Assembly: GCF_000439085.1 (NCBI RefSeq)
Contig: NZ_AUUA01000008.1
Location: 1-64,000, forward strand
Direction of reading: 5' to 3'
Source of the DNA: Leminorella grimontii ATCC 33999 = DSM 5078
GTDB lineage: Bacteria; Pseudomonadota; Gammaproteobacteria; Enterobacterales; Enterobacteriaceae
Length of the DNA: 64,000 nt
The notes beneath the pieces are model-generated. The model was not told the origin of the DNA. It saw only the letters and a program-made list of their open reading frames with translations, and made no database searches. The translations under genes and the position numbers were made by a program. Shown piece by piece: positions 16,618 through 26,616 of the stretch. The number at the start of each line of letters is the position of its first letter. Position 1 is the stretch's first letter.

Positions 16618-17493
16618 CTATAAGGGACTCACTTCATTGACTACACAGCGAAACCCATAGCCAATCTTCGCCCCCTTTTTATCTCCATTTATATCGCCAC
16701 TCCAGCGCAAAATAACCGGATTATTCCAGTAGGCTTTGCCACCAGACCCTCTTAACACCTTTTTATCGCCTTTTTCCGGGCCGGTGGGGTTCTTCTCCGA
16801 CGAAGATTGATAATAGTCCGAAGCGTACCAGTCGTTGACCCAGTCAAAACCATTTCCCATCATGTCATATAATCCAAGGGGGTTAGGCGGATAGCTGCCT
16901 ACAGGTTCAATGCTTCCTGCAAAACTTGCGTTTTCACCCTCCTCATCCTCATGCCAGATGTTATCTTTGTTCGCCATAATAAAAAACTGTCCACGGCTGC
17001 GCGCCGCATACTCCCACTGCGCCTCGGTTGGTAAGTCAACTTTCCGGCCACTTACTTTACCCACCCACAGGCAATAGTCCTTTGCTTCCTGCCAGAGAAC
17101 CGCTGCGGGGTAGGAATCACCAGCAAACTTAGAAAAGGAGTCGCTCTCATTGTATGATTTAAATCTTGTATAGGCTTTTGATTTTGGTTTCCCCTGAATG
17201 TCCAGATAACGGTTATACTGCTTCCACGTTACTCGGTATTTGGACATACTAAAACTGTCAAGCGTCACCTTATGCAGCGGCTTATCATCCTGCTCAAAGC
17301 TGAAAGGTAAATGTTCCCCCATAGTCGGGCCAAAATCCCCCATCATAAAACTGCCGCCCGCCACAAACACCATATCGGCCAACTGTTCGTTTGCCAGTGT
17401 TATTTCTTCCTGTTTATCATCACAGCCGAACAACACTAAAGCCGCCATACCGGATAACAGGGTCTTACCGATATCAGACAATAACTTTGTCAT
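16618..17493 (-). CDS. FGE/SUMF1-like lipoprotein without the catalytic cysteine
   Basis: The 291-residue protein has a lipoprotein signal (LVLFGC, Cys24) and a formylglycine-generating-enzyme-like domain from about 40 to 288: MVFVAGGSFMMGD, YRVTWKQYNRYL, PTEAQWEYAAR, GLYDMMGNGFDWVNDW and GYGFRCV. In active sulfatase-modifying enzymes the C-terminal RGGS segment is followed by paired cysteines; here KVLRGSGGKAYWNNPV has none. It is therefore probably a binding protein and not an oxygenase. It would sit on the periplasmic face of a membrane. The upstream 52-residue gene overlaps its start by four bases and the Sel1 gene follows 63 bases later. Confidence 0.85.
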   Translation of the reverse strand: MTKLLSDIGKTLLSGMAALVLFGCDDKQEEITLANEQLADMVFVAGGSFMMGDFGPTMGEHLPFSFEQDDKPLHKVTLDSFSMSKYRVTWKQYNRYLDIQGKPKSKAYTRFKSYNESDSFSKFAGDSYPAAVLWQEAKDYCLWVGKVSGRKVDLPTEAQWEYAARSRGQFFIMANKDNIWHEDEEGENASFAGSIEPVGSYPPNPLGLYDMMGNGFDWVNDWYASDYYQSSSEKNPTGPEKGDKKVLRGSGGKAYWNNPVILRWSGDINGDKKGAKIGYGFRCVVNEVSPL

Positions 17494-17648
17494 GCGTACA
17501 TTCCTTTAACTGCATTGTGCTGCTGACAGACCTGCGCCTTGTATATTTGAATAGCCGACCTGGCCTGCTGCGCCAGTATTCTCGCATCCTTTTTATCAAT
17601 ACCCGCGTCGCACAAGCTTTCTTCAATCTCGTCCCTGTCCGTAAACAT
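17490..17648 (-). CDS. 52-residue protein coupled to the FGE-like lipoprotein
   Basis: Reading the minus strand from ATG 17648 gives MFTDRDEIEESLCDAGI..., 52 residues, ending in a TGA that overlaps the lipoprotein ATG (ATGA). GGAG lies seven bases before the start, so it looks like a genuine first cistron. It is hydrophilic and largely helical (KKDARILAQQARSAIQIYKAQ), with no signal peptide. I do not recognise it. It could be a small cytoplasmic partner or a translational coupler. Confidence 0.7.
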   Translation of the reverse strand: MFTDRDEIEESLCDAGIDKKDARILAQQARSAIQIYKAQVCQQHNAVKGMYA

Positions 17649-17686
17649 CCCTTTTCTCCATGAGTCGATCGGTGTTACACAACAAT

Positions 17687-17727
17687 AAAGCGCCGGGAAG
17701 CGTCAATGACAATCTTCCCGGCGCTTT
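17687..17727. terminator. Strong bidirectional hairpin
   Basis: A 14-bp perfect stem (AAAGCGCCGGGAAG at 17687-17700 with CTTCCCGGCGCTTT at 17714-17727) lies after the hydroxyacid dehydrogenase stop on the minus strand, with T-rich sequence following. It separates that gene from the small-protein/lipoprotein/Sel1 operon. Confidence 0.85.
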
Positions 17728-17744
17728 TACTCAAAACCCTGCCG

Positions 17745-18701
17745 TTAATTCACTACGTTCTGCGGGTTCCCCGCCATATAGCGCTTAAGGTTTTCCACCG
17801 TGATCGCCATCAGGCGCAGGCGCGCTTCTTTCGGCGCCCAGGCGATGTGGGGCGTGAGTACGCAGTTTTTGGCCGTCAGCAGCGGGTTGCTGGCCGCAGG
17901 CGGCTCGGTGGACAGCACGTCAAGCGCCGCGCCGCCGACTTTGCCGCTGTTGAGCGCGTCGGCCAGGTCCTGTTCGACGATAAGCGCGCCGCGCGCGGTG
18001 TTGAGCAGCAGCACGCCGTCCTTCATTTTCGCAATCGTCGCGCGGTTAATCATGCCGGTATTTTCCGCCGTCAGCGGGCAGTGCAGGCTAATCACGTCGG
18101 ACTCGGCCAGAAGCTCCTCCAACTGCACGACGCGAAGGCCGGGGCGCTCGTGCTTCTTGTTTTGGCTCGGCGTATAGACCAGGATTTCCATACCCAGCGC
18201 GGTCGCGACGGCGGCGAAGGCCGAACCGATTTGGCCGTAGCCGATAAGGCCCAGCGTTTTGCCCTGCAGCTCGATGAGCGGCGAGCGCCAGTAGCAGAAG
18301 TCAATGCTGCTGCTCCAGCCGCCGGCGCGTACGTCGTTGCTGTGGTCGCCCACGTGGTGGCAAAGCTCCAGCAGCAGCGCCAGGCTCAGCTGGGCAACCG
18401 AGATGGTGCTGTAGCTCGGCACGTTGCAGACGATAACGCCTTTTTCGCGCGCCGCCTTAACATCGACGATGTTATAGCCGGTAGCCAGCACGCCGATAAA
18501 CTTGAGTGAAGGGCAGGCGGAAAGCGTTTGGGCGCTGATGGGCGTTTTGTTGGTCAGTACGATTTCTGCGTCGCCGATGCGTTCAACGATAAGGTCCTGC
18601 GGGGTGCGGTCGTAAACCGTGAGGTCGCCAAGCTGCTTAAGGTCGTTCCAGGAAATGTCGCCGGGGTTAAGCGTATACCCGTCCAATACCACAATTTTCA
18701 T
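17745..18701 (-). CDS. D-2-hydroxyacid dehydrogenase, hydroxypyruvate/glycerate type
   Basis: The 318-residue NAD-dependent enzyme has the Rossmann motif GYGQIGSA (about 156) and the catalytic triad Arg (NTARGAL), Glu (LSTEPP) and His (TPHIAWA). Length and sequence fit glycerate dehydrogenase/hydroxypyruvate reductase (HprA-like), which reduces hydroxypyruvate or glyoxylate in the cytoplasm. AGGTGA lies just before the ATG. It stands downstream of yhbW with a short gap. The exact substrate is not certain. Confidence 0.85.
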   Translation of the reverse strand: MKIVVLDGYTLNPGDISWNDLKQLGDLTVYDRTPQDLIVERIGDAEIVLTNKTPISAQTLSACPSLKFIGVLATGYNIVDVKAAREKGVIVCNVPSYSTISVAQLSLALLLELCHHVGDHSNDVRAGGWSSSIDFCYWRSPLIELQGKTLGLIGYGQIGSAFAAVATALGMEILVYTPSQNKKHERPGLRVVQLEELLAESDVISLHCPLTAENTGMINRATIAKMKDGVLLLNTARGALIVEQDLADALNSGKVGGAALDVLSTEPPAASNPLLTAKNCVLTPHIAWAPKEARLRLMAITVENLKRYMAGNPQNVVN

Positions 18702-18786
18702 CGTTCACCTGAGAGTCCAGAGGGTTAAACGTTACTGCCGCGCCCGGTACAGGCGCGCGGCGATACGAATGCCCGCCGTGAGCGGG

Positions 18787-19800
18787 CTAGGCTGAGCCTA
18801 GTTCAGGCGCGATGTCGGCAATCAGCTCAAACGAGCGCAGGCGCGCCTGATGGTCAAAAATCTGTCCGTTAATCATAATCTCATCAACGCCGGTTTCTTG
18901 CAGCAGATTTTGCAATCCGTCGCGAACGTCCTCTTTATCGCCGACGATAGACAGGCTTAGCGTGTGGTTGACGCTGTAAAGCTCGTGCTTAGCAAGCTCC
19001 TTGGTCACGTCGTCTACCGGAGGCGGCAGCGGCCCCGGCTTACCGCGGATCATGTTGGCGAAGTGCAGCTGAACGGAGCTGAAAAGCCGCTCTGCCTGCA
19101 GATGGTTATCTGCGGCGATAACGTTGAGGCAAACCATGGCATAGGGCTTGGACAGCGCCGCCGAGGGGACGAACTCCCGGCGATAGACCTCCAGCGCCTG
19201 CATCAGCAGATCCGGCGTGAAGTGAGCGGCGTAGGCGAAGGGAAGGCCCATTTTTGCCGCCAGCTGCGCGCTGTAAAGGCTGGAGCCGAGCAGCCAAAGC
19301 GGCACTTTTAGCCCCTGGCCGGGAATGGCCTTAATGGGCTTGGCAGGGTTTTCATCATCAAAATAGCCCTGTAGCTCGTGCACGTTGGCCTGATAGTTTC
19401 TGGCGCTGTCGTGTTCGTCGCGCCGAAGCGCCAGCGCGGTTTCCTGATTGGTGCCCGGCGCACGGCCAAGCCCGAGGTCAATGCGGTTGGGGTAGAGCGT
19501 CGCCAGCGTGCCGAACTGTTCGGCGATAGTCAGCGGCGCGTGGTTGGGCAGCATGATGCCGCCCGCGCCGACGCGCATTTTTTCCGTTACGCCCGCGATG
19601 TAGCCTATCAGCACCGCCGTTGCCGAACTGGCGATGCCCTCCATGCTGTGGTGTTCCGCCAGCCAGTAGCGATGATAGCCGAGCCGCTCGGCCAGAATGG
19701 CCAGTTCACGAGAGTGAGCGAAGGACTGGGAAACGGAGCCGCCCTGAATAATCGGTGAGAGATCGAGGACTGAAAGAGGTATGCGGGAAGTCTGCGTCAT
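18787..19800 (-). CDS. yhbW: Luciferase-like flavin-dependent monooxygenase, YhbW
   Basis: The 337-residue protein is an LLM-class oxidoreductase: [15 protein letters not shown] at the start, [18 protein letters not shown] (about 46), [20 protein letters not shown], and [12 protein letters not shown]. It should bind FMN or F420-like flavin as a TIM barrel; the substrate is unknown. The ATG at 19800 is preferred over a TTG at 19815 because GGAG lies nine bases upstream. In E. coli yhbW lies beside ubiUV (yhbUV); here it is about 11 kb away, next to yajR. Confidence 0.88.
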   Translation of the reverse strand: MTQTSRIPLSVLDLSPIIQGGSVSQSFAHSRELAILAERLGYHRYWLAEHHSMEGIASSATAVLIGYIAGVTEKMRVGAGGIMLPNHAPLTIAEQFGTLATLYPNRIDLGLGRAPGTNQETALALRRDEHDSARNYQANVHELQGYFDDENPAKPIKAIPGQGLKVPLWLLGSSLYSAQLAAKMGLPFAYAAHFTPDLLMQALEVYRREFVPSAALSKPYAMVCLNVIAADNHLQAERLFSSVQLHFANMIRGKPGPLPPPVDDVTKELAKHELYSVNHTLSLSIVGDKEDVRDGLQNLLQETGVDEIMINGQIFDHQARLRSFELIADIAPELGSA

Positions 19801-19905
19801 ACTAGATGTCTCCAATATCGCTGAGGGCCTGTTAAAACGGGCCCCAAGTCTCGGATTATGCCCCGCGCTTCCCGCCGTTTGCTATTTTACTTCACGGCCA
19901 GAGGG

Positions 19906-21327
19906 TTACTGGGCATTCGCCGCCGGTTTCTCGCCAGCCTGGTGTCGGCTGTCGTACTTACGAATAAATTCAACAATGGCCTGTTCCAGCGTCGCGCGAT
20001 TGGTTCTCGCAGAGTCTATCTTAACGTAGGCGGCGCGCTCTTCGGGGACGAACGCCGCTTCGTTAACGCCGGTAAACGCTTTGAGAACGGCTGCCGACAG
20101 CCCTGCGCCGATGGCCGCCTCCGGCACGTTAATGCGCAGGCTGCTGACGTAAGGCGGCTGCTTCATAGTGGTGCTTAACAAAAACCACAGCCCGCACAGG
20201 ACGACCGAGCCCAAAAACACCGCGCTGACGCCGTTTAGGCCAAACAGCCAACCGCCGATGCCGCCGCCTATCGCCACGCCGATAAACTGGCTGGTGGAGT
20301 AAACGCCCATTGCCGTTCCTTTGTAGCCGGCGGGGGCCTCTTTACTGATAAGCGAGGGCAGAATGGCTTCCATCGTGTTGAAGGCAATAAAGAATAGCTG
20401 TACGCCCGCAAACAGAAGCCACAAGCGTTGGTCGCTGGAAAAAAGTATAGCTTCAGAAATAAAAAGCAGTGCGACGCAGGTTAAAAATACCTGCTTCATT
20501 TTACGCTTTTTTTCCGCAACTATGATGAAGGGCACAACGGCGACAAACGAAACCAGCATGGTCACCAGATAAAGCTTCCAGTGGTCCGCCGGCATGAAGC
20601 CCGCATGCTCCATCGCCACGGGCAGGGCAAGGAAGGTGGTCATCAGAATAGCGTGCAGGCAGAGTATGCCGACGTTAAGCTTGAGTAGCCGCTCGTTGCG
20701 CAATACTTTGATAAAGCTGCCTTTAACCATGCCCGATTCGCGGTTCAGCACGTGTTCGCTGGTACTGGGAATAACGAACAGCGTTAGCGCGATGGCTAAG
20801 AGGCTAAGAACGGTAATGGCGAAAAACAGCGCGTTAAGGCCAAAGGCGTGCGTCACGACAGGGCCCAGCACCATAGCGATGGCGAAGGTGATGCCAAAGC
20901 TTACGCCGATAAACGCCATGGCCTTGGTGCGGTGCTGTTCGCGGGTGAGGTCCGACAGCAGCGCCATGACCGCGGCGGCGATAGCGCCCGAACCCTGAAG
21001 CGCTCGGCCCAGGATAATGCCCCAAATCGAGTCGCTCATCGCGGCGATAAGGCTGCCGCAGGCGAAAATCAGCAGGCCGCCAACGATAAGCGGCTTACGC
21101 CCCACACGGTCCGACAGCAGGCCAAACGGGATTTGAAACACCGCCTGCGTGAGGCCGTAGATGCCGATAGCAATGCCGATAAGCTGCTCGGTTGCTCCCG
21201 CCAGCGACATGCCGTAGGTGGTTAACACCGGCAGTACCATAAACATGCCCAGCATGCGCAAAGAGAATACCAAACCCAGCCCCGCCGTCGCGCGGCGTTC
21301 CTGTGGCGTCATGCGGTTATCGTTCAT
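19906..21327 (-). CDS. yajR: MFS transporter YajR
   Basis: The 473-residue protein has 12 transmembrane segments and a soluble C-terminal domain (about 395-460, the ferredoxin-like YAM domain) typical of YajR. The MFS motif A is GLLSDRVGRKPLIVGG (about 69). RRATAGLGLVFSLRMLGMFMVLPVL is the first membrane segment. It is a proton-coupled drug-efflux-type transporter; its natural substrate is unknown. Its position next to cyoE is the same as in E. coli. Confidence 0.92.
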   Translation of the reverse strand: MNDNRMTPQERRATAGLGLVFSLRMLGMFMVLPVLTTYGMSLAGATEQLIGIAIGIYGLTQAVFQIPFGLLSDRVGRKPLIVGGLLIFACGSLIAAMSDSIWGIILGRALQGSGAIAAAVMALLSDLTREQHRTKAMAFIGVSFGITFAIAMVLGPVVTHAFGLNALFFAITVLSLLAIALTLFVIPSTSEHVLNRESGMVKGSFIKVLRNERLLKLNVGILCLHAILMTTFLALPVAMEHAGFMPADHWKLYLVTMLVSFVAVVPFIIVAEKKRKMKQVFLTCVALLFISEAILFSSDQRLWLLFAGVQLFFIAFNTMEAILPSLISKEAPAGYKGTAMGVYSTSQFIGVAIGGGIGGWLFGLNGVSAVFLGSVVLCGLWFLLSTTMKQPPYVSSLRINVPEAAIGAGLSAAVLKAFTGVNEAAFVPEERAAYVKIDSARTNRATLEQAIVEFIRKYDSRHQAGEKPAANAQ

Positions 21328-21444
21328 AGTGCCTCAAGCGGTGTGTCTGAATGGATTCGTCATACAACTCGAATATTTAGGGTATAGCATAATCGTAAGC
21401 GTGGGTTAATGCGCGGTTTTCTTTATCAACAAAGGGGTTATGCG

Positions 21445-21473
21445 CGTACGCCGCGCGGTTAACGCGGCGTACG
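21445..21473 (-). terminator. Terminator-like hairpin after cyoE
   Basis: An 11-bp perfect stem (CGTACGCCGCG / CGCGGCGTACG) with a 7-base loop lies 14 bases beyond the cyoE stop codon on the minus strand. The T tract is weak. Confidence 0.6.
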
Positions 21474-21486
21474 GGAGAGACAAAGC

Positions 21487-22380
21487 TTAAGACCTGACCA
21501 GCGCCAGCAGCGTTTCCGGTGAAACGGTTTGGGTGTAGTCGACCGACATCATGACGCTCAGAGCGGTTATCGTCACGATGGAGAAGATAAACACCTTTTT
21601 CGCCCAAACGCGGTTGTCGTTGGTCTTATAGCCGGTCAGCGCCATGACCAGCCAGCAAAGGCCGACGGTGGCGGCGACGGCCAGATAGCCGTAGCCCGCA
21701 TAGCCGCTAATGGCCAACATCAGCGTCGCGGCGATAAAGCCGATGATATAAAACGTGATGTGGTTTTTAGTCACCGAGATGCCGCGCTTGACCGGAAGAA
21801 CCGGAATGTTCGCCGCCAGATAGTCCTTGTAGCGGAAAATCGCGATGGCGTAAGAGTGCGGCATTTGCCACAGGCTGAAGATAACCAGCAGCAGCATGGC
21901 GCCGGTGTCAAACTGGCCGCTGACGGCGCAGTAGCCGATAACCGGCGGCGCAGCGCCGGAAAGGCTGCCGATCAGCGTGCCGTAAACCGACTTACGCTTC
22001 ATATAGAGGCTGTAAACGCCGACGTAAACCACAAACCCGAGCAGGGCGAAACCGACCGCCACTGTGTTTGTGAAAACGTAGAGCAGCGCGAAGCCCAGAA
22101 CGCCCAGCGCGGTAGCGTAGCTGAGCGTGACAGTAGGGGAAATCAAACCCTGAACCAACACGCGGTTCTTGGTCCTTTCCATCAGGCAGTCAATATCGCG
22201 GTCAATGTAGTTATTGAACACACAGCCGGACGCCACGACGAGCGAGACGCCGACCACGGTGGCGAACATCAGGAAAGCGTCGACGTTCCCCTGGGCGGCC
22301 AGGAGAAAGCCGCCGATGACGGACACCATGTTGCCAAAGATGATGCCAGGTTTGGTGACCAGCAGATATTTCTTCATCAT
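21487..22380 (-). CDS. cyoE: Protoheme IX farnesyltransferase (heme O synthase) CyoE
   Basis: The 297-residue UbiA-family membrane protein converts heme B to heme O with farnesyl diphosphate, supplying the cytochrome bo3 site. The Asp-rich motif [18 protein letters not shown] (about 52-69) and the second acidic region around [14 protein letters not shown] are present, with about nine membrane segments. It is the last gene of cyoABCDE, 11 bases after cyoD. Either of two adjacent ATG codons could start it. Confidence 0.96.
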   Translation of the reverse strand: MMKKYLLVTKPGIIFGNMVSVIGGFLLAAQGNVDAFLMFATVVGVSLVVASGCVFNNYIDRDIDCLMERTKNRVLVQGLISPTVTLSYATALGVLGFALLYVFTNTVAVGFALLGFVVYVGVYSLYMKRKSVYGTLIGSLSGAAPPVIGYCAVSGQFDTGAMLLLVIFSLWQMPHSYAIAIFRYKDYLAANIPVLPVKRGISVTKNHITFYIIGFIAATLMLAISGYAGYGYLAVAATVGLCWLVMALTGYKTNDNRVWAKKVFIFSIVTITALSVMMSVDYTQTVSPETLLALVRS

Positions 22381-22391
22381 AGATACCGCGC

Positions 22392-22718
22392 TTAGTGAGC
22401 CATCATGTTGACGTTAAGGTTGTACATAATCCACAGCGAACCCACGACGACGATGGCGATGATAAGTCCAGTAAAAACCAGAGCGACGAAGTTCCAGCCG
22501 CCCTCTGACTTTGTGTTCATATGCAAGAAATAAACCAGATGCACCACTATCTGTACGACGGCAAACAGTGAGATGGCGACAACCAGCGTCTTCGGTTCCG
22601 CCGCACCCGTCATCACCATCCAAAACGGAATGGCGGTCAGAATGACGGACAGAACGAAGCCTATCAGATACGATTTTACGGAGCCGTGGCTGGCGCCGGA
22701 AACGTCAGTATGTTTCAT
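22392..22718 (-). CDS. cyoD: Cytochrome bo3 ubiquinol oxidase subunit IV
   Basis: The 108-residue protein has three membrane segments (about 15-35, 42-65, 78-100) and the conserved [19 protein letters not shown] stretch. Subunit IV helps assembly of the binuclear centre in CyoB. It starts directly after the cyoC stop with no gap. Confidence 0.95.
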   Translation of the reverse strand: MKHTDVSGASHGSVKSYLIGFVLSVILTAIPFWMVMTGAAEPKTLVVAISLFAVVQIVVHLVYFLHMNTKSEGGWNFVALVFTGLIIAIVVVGSLWIMYNLNVNMMAH

Positions 22719-23339
22719 TTAGATAGCCCCCATCAGATAAACCACGGTGAACACGCAGATCCAGATTACGTCGAGGAAGTGCCAGAACAGGCTCAGGCAC
22801 ATCAGGCGCGCGCTGTTTTTCGGCGTCAGTCCCTTTTTGGCCACCTGAATAATCATAACCGCCATCCAGATTAGGCCCAGCGTCACGTGCAGCCCGTGAG
22901 TGCCGACCAGCGTAAAGAAGCCGGATAGGAAGGCGCTGGCGCTGGGGCCGTAGCCTTCGCTAATCAGAAGGTGGAACTCGTTGAGCTCCATGACGATGAA
23001 GCCGAAGCCGAACAGGAAGGTGACGATAAGCCAGCCGATGACCTGGCTCTTTACCCCCTTGTTCATCGCGATAACCGCCATGCCGTAGGTGAAGCTACTG
23101 AGCAGCAGCAGCGCCGTTTCGCCAAGCACGTAGGGCAGCTCGAAAATCTCTTTGCCGGACGGGCCGTCGGCCACGCCGGTCACCAGCACCGCATAGGTGG
23201 CGAACACGCAGGCAAAGAGAATGCAGTCGCTCATCAGGTAGATCCAAAAACCGAAGACGGTTTTGGCGCCGCTGTCGTGGTGTTCATGCTCGTGCTCGTG
23301 AGCATGCGCGTTTGGCGCGATTAGCGTATCAGTTACCAT
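22719..23339 (-). CDS. cyoC: Cytochrome bo3 ubiquinol oxidase subunit III
   Basis: The 206-residue protein has a histidine-rich N-terminus ([12 protein letters not shown]) and five membrane segments. [20 protein letters not shown] and [13 protein letters not shown] are typical of heme-copper oxidase subunit III. It overlaps the end of cyoB by 11 bases, consistent with coupled translation. Confidence 0.95.
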   Translation of the reverse strand: MVTDTLIAPNAHAHEHEHEHHDSGAKTVFGFWIYLMSDCILFACVFATYAVLVTGVADGPSGKEIFELPYVLGETALLLLSSFTYGMAVIAMNKGVKSQVIGWLIVTFLFGFGFIVMELNEFHLLISEGYGPSASAFLSGFFTLVGTHGLHVTLGLIWMAVMIIQVAKKGLTPKNSARLMCLSLFWHFLDVIWICVFTVVYLMGAI

Positions 23340-25323
23340 GATTCACCCCGGCTTTGCTCAGTTGTTCAAAACGCTGCTGTTCGATTTTTTCTATTTCATC
23401 TACCGGCACGTAGTAGTCGGTATTGTCGTTAAAGGTGTAGGCGATGTAGGTTACCGCCATGCCAATAAGGCCCACGATAGCCATCCACCAGATTTCCCAC
23501 ACCATCGCGAAGCCGAAGACCACGCTGAAGGCGGCGATAATCACGCCGACGCCGGTGTTTCTCGGCATGTGGATTGGCTCATACTTGGCCGGGCGCGCGT
23601 AGGCGATGCCCTTTTCCTTTTGGTCTGCGAAGGCGTCGATGCCGTTAATGTGCGGCAGGTGGGCGAAGTTATAGAACGGCGCCGGAGAAGAGGTTGCCCA
23701 CTCCAGCGTGCGGCCGCCCCATGGGTCGCCGGTGACGTCCAGATTTTTCTTGCGGTCCTTGATGCTGACCAAAAGCTGTAGGATTTGGCAGGCGATGCCC
23801 AGTGCAATCAGCACGGCGCCGAACGCGGCTACCAGCAGCAGGGTTGTCCATTCAGGCTGCAGGCTGTAGTTCAGGCGACGGGTCATGCCCATAAAGCCCA
23901 GCGCGTACAGCGGCATGAAGGCGACGAAGAAGCCGATAATCCAGAACCAGAAGGCGTACTTGCCCAGGCGCTCGTTAAGCTTGAAGCCGAAGGCCTTTGG
24001 GAACCAGTAGTTGAAGCCCGCCAGGCAGCCGAACACCACGCCGCCGATAATCACGTTGTGGAAGTGGGCAATCAGGAACAGGCTGTTGTGCAGCACGTAG
24101 TTGGCGCCCGGCACGGCCAGCAGCACGCCGGTCATCCCGCCGACGGTGAAGGTTACCAGGAAGCCCAGCGTCCACAGGATCGGCGTAGAGAACTGAATGC
24201 GCCCCTGATACATGGTGAACAGCCAGTTGAAAATCTTCACTCCGGTCGGGATGGAGATAATCATAGTGGCTATGCCGAAGAAGGCGTTGACGTTCGCCCC
24301 GGCGCCCATGGTGAAGAAGTGGTGCAGCCAGACGATAAAGGACAGCAGGGTGATAACTACCGTCGCCCACACCAGCGAGGTGTAGCCGAACAGCCGCTTT
24401 TTGCTGAAGGTCGCCACCACTTCGGAGAAGATGCCAAAGCAGGGCAGGATCAGAATGTACACTTCAGGGTGGCCCCATGCCCAGATGAGGTTGACGTACA
24501 TCATCTGGTTGCCGCCGAGGTCGTTGGTGAAGAAGTGGAAGTCCAGATAGCGGTCGAGCGTCAGCATCGCGACGGTCGCCGTCAGGATGGGGAACGCGGC
24601 GATGATAAGCACGTTGGCGCACAGGGCGGTCCAGGTGAATACCGGCATGTCCATCATCTTCATGCCCGGCGCGCGCATCTTCAGGATGGTCGCGAAGAAG
24701 TTCACCCCGGTGAGCAGCGTACCGACCCCGGATATCTGTAGGCTCCATATCCAGTAGTCGACCCCCACGCCGGGGTTATATACCTTACCCGACAGCGGCG
24801 GATAGGCCAGCCAGCCGGTTTGGGCGAATTCGCCGACGCCGAGAGAAATGTTGATAAGCACCACGCCCGCCACGAACAGCCAGAAGCTCAGCGAGTTGAG
24901 GAACGGGAAGGCCACGTCGCGCGCGCCGATTTGCAGCGGCACCACGATGTTCATCAGGCCGATGACGAACGGCATCGCCATAAAGAAGATCATGATGACG
25001 CCGTGCGCGGTAAAGATTTGGTCGTAGTGGTGCGGCGGCAGGAAGCCTTCGCCCGAGGTGGCGGCGGCGACGGCTAGCTGGGTGCGCATCATGATGGCGT
25101 CGGCAAAGCCGCGCAGCAGCATCACCATGGCGACCAGGATGTACATGACGCCGATCTTTTTATGGTCGACGCTGGTCAGCCATTCGGTCCATAGCCACTT
25201 CCATTTTCCGAAATAGGTCAGCAGCGCCAGCACGGCGATGCCGCCCACGATAATCATGCCGACGGCGCCCATAATAATCGGCTCATGATAAGGAATGGCG
25301 TCTAGGGTTAATTTTCCTAACAT
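23329..25323 (-). CDS. cyoB: Cytochrome bo3 ubiquinol oxidase subunit I
   Basis: The 664-residue catalytic subunit reduces O2 to water and pumps protons in the inner membrane. Conserved metal ligands are seen in [10 protein letters not shown] (heme b His), [11 protein letters not shown] (CuB His with the cross-linked Tyr), WLHHFFTMG (CuB His pair) and [10 protein letters not shown] (heme o3 and heme b His). Length equals the enterobacterial norm. It starts three bases after the cyoA stop. Confidence 0.97.
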   Translation of the reverse strand: MLGKLTLDAIPYHEPIIMGAVGMIIVGGIAVLALLTYFGKWKWLWTEWLTSVDHKKIGVMYILVAMVMLLRGFADAIMMRTQLAVAAATSGEGFLPPHHYDQIFTAHGVIMIFFMAMPFVIGLMNIVVPLQIGARDVAFPFLNSLSFWLFVAGVVLINISLGVGEFAQTGWLAYPPLSGKVYNPGVGVDYWIWSLQISGVGTLLTGVNFFATILKMRAPGMKMMDMPVFTWTALCANVLIIAAFPILTATVAMLTLDRYLDFHFFTNDLGGNQMMYVNLIWAWGHPEVYILILPCFGIFSEVVATFSKKRLFGYTSLVWATVVITLLSFIVWLHHFFTMGAGANVNAFFGIATMIISIPTGVKIFNWLFTMYQGRIQFSTPILWTLGFLVTFTVGGMTGVLLAVPGANYVLHNSLFLIAHFHNVIIGGVVFGCLAGFNYWFPKAFGFKLNERLGKYAFWFWIIGFFVAFMPLYALGFMGMTRRLNYSLQPEWTTLLLVAAFGAVLIALGIACQILQLLVSIKDRKKNLDVTGDPWGGRTLEWATSSPAPFYNFAHLPHINGIDAFADQKEKGIAYARPAKYEPIHMPRNTGVGVIIAAFSVVFGFAMVWEIWWMAIVGLIGMAVTYIAYTFNDNTDYYVPVDEIEKIEQQRFEQLSKAGVNHGN

Positions 25324-25326
25324 GGT

Positions 25327-26214
25327 TTATTCCTCGGCTCCAGAGTGATGTGCGTGCTTGCTCTTGTCCATATCCATATATTGATTAATGATGTCCAGAT
25401 ACAGGCCGGGCTTAACGGTAGAGAAGTATTCAACCGGATTGTTTTCGCTCGGCTTGGCGAGCTTGCCGTAGTCGGCCCACTGTAGCTGATTGGGCGACTG
25501 TTTGACTTTTTCCACCCACTTGTTGAAGTCTTCTTCCGAGGTCACCAGCGCGTTGAACTTCATGCCGGAGAAGCCTTTGCCGCTGTAGTTGGCCGACATG
25601 CCGGGATAAACGCCTTTTTCATTGGCGATGAGGTGCACGACGTTTTGCATGCCGGCCATCGCGTAAATCTGGCTGCCGAGCCTTGGAATAAAGAACGAGT
25701 TCATCACCGTGTCGGAGGTTATCTTGAACTTGACCGGCACGTTTTCGGGGAAAGAGAGTTCGTTAACGGTAGCGATGCCCAGATCCGGATAGATGAACAG
25801 CCACTTCCAGTCCATAGAAACCGCTTCAATGGTGATCGTCTTGGCGTCGCTCTCGATAGGCGTTCTTGGATCGAGCGCATGAGTGCTTTTCCACGTCAGC
25901 GTGCCGAGGATCAGAATGATGATGCAGGGAATGCCCCAAACCACCAGCTCTATCTTGTTCGAGTGGGCCCAGTTAGGCGTGTATTTAGCGCTTTGATTGG
26001 ATTCGCGGTATTTCCATGCGAAGAGAAAAGTCATAAAGATAGCGGGGATAACGACTATCAGCATCAGCAGAATTGCCGTGACGATCAGGGACTTTTGCTC
26101 CATGCCGATCTGCCCCTTGGGGTTCATCAGGGCCATATCGCAGCCGCTGAGGAGTAATCCCGTTAATCCGACTATCAACACTTTAGAAAGCGTCGTGCAT
26201 TGTTTTAGTCTCAT
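25327..26214 (-). CDS. cyoA: Cytochrome bo3 ubiquinol oxidase subunit II
   Basis: The 295-residue lipoprotein has the lipobox LLSGC (Cys25), two membrane helices and a periplasmic cupredoxin-like domain (about 120-260) without the CuA cysteines, as expected of a quinol oxidase. The ATG at 26214 is chosen because GAGG lies eight bases upstream and the N-terminus MRLK matches E. coli; an upstream in-frame start would add nine unrelated residues. It is the first gene of the operon. Confidence 0.95.
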   Translation of the reverse strand: MRLKQCTTLSKVLIVGLTGLLLSGCDMALMNPKGQIGMEQKSLIVTAILLMLIVVIPAIFMTFLFAWKYRESNQSAKYTPNWAHSNKIELVVWGIPCIIILILGTLTWKSTHALDPRTPIESDAKTITIEAVSMDWKWLFIYPDLGIATVNELSFPENVPVKFKITSDTVMNSFFIPRLGSQIYAMAGMQNVVHLIANEKGVYPGMSANYSGKGFSGMKFNALVTSEEDFNKWVEKVKQSPNQLQWADYGKLAKPSENNPVEYFSTVKPGLYLDIINQYMDMDKSKHAHHSGAEE

Positions 26215-26289
26215 CGGTCGACCTCGTGACAAAGGACTCAAGTGCTTTGTTATATCCAGGGCTTTTGGGAATAGCCCGATTGTGAGCTG

Positions 26290-26318
26290 ATTTTATTTAA
26301 AAGTTACAAAAATGTAAA
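26290..26318 (-). promoter_or_regulatory. Promoter of the cyo operon
   Basis: On the minus strand a -35 TTTACA (26313-26318) and a -10 TAAAAT (26290-26295) are separated by exactly 17 bases. Transcription would start near 26283, about 70 bases before cyoA. GTTAAC in the stretch just upstream could belong to an ArcA site, which controls cyo in E. coli, but the match is weak. Confidence 0.65.
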
Positions 26319-26616
26319 TAATATTAATTTATTGTCATCAAAAGATGATTTTTAAGTTAACCCAAATTCAGGGGAATAACGGTGCTTAATCGATTGATAT
26401 AAGAAGAATAGACTGGTTTTTAAATTTTGGGCGGCGAATTGCAGTCATAAATCGCTAAATCAGTCAGATAGGGATATTGGTTAAAATGACATAAATCGCT
26501 AAAGGAGGGCGTTTTGGTGTGATATTCAGCGACTAAACCGGGATATTTAGCGGTTAACGCAGCAATAACCCACTATCCCGGCGTAAGGTAGGGATTATTG
26601 CTGTAATCGATTATTT
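26319..26616. repeat. cyo upstream region with CGCTAAA repeats
   Basis: About 300 bases without a gene. CATAAATCGCTAAA occurs twice as a direct repeat (26446-26459 and 26490-26503, 44 bases apart), and the inverse TTTAGCG occurs at 26546-26552. This looks like a cluster of sites for a DNA-binding protein, on the upstream side of the cyo promoter. The region also holds a terminator hairpin at 26560-26604. Confidence 0.45.
26560..26604 (-). terminator. Stem-loop downstream of the YdjM-like gene
   Basis: CAGCAATAA at the outer edges pairs in a stem of about 12 bp around a long loop, just beyond the stop codon at 26617 on the minus strand. There is no clear T tract. Confidence 0.4.

Noticed and set aside
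21529-22395. Long ORF antisense to cyoE
   Set aside because: Shadow frame of a conserved membrane-protein gene with no independent support.
23785-24741. Long ORF antisense to cyoB
   Set aside because: It is the shadow frame of a GC-rich conserved gene, with histidine/glutamine-rich low-complexity product and no start signals.
26446-26552. CGCTAAA repeats as a CRISPR-like array
   Set aside because: There are only two direct copies, the unit is 14 bases and no cas genes are present.
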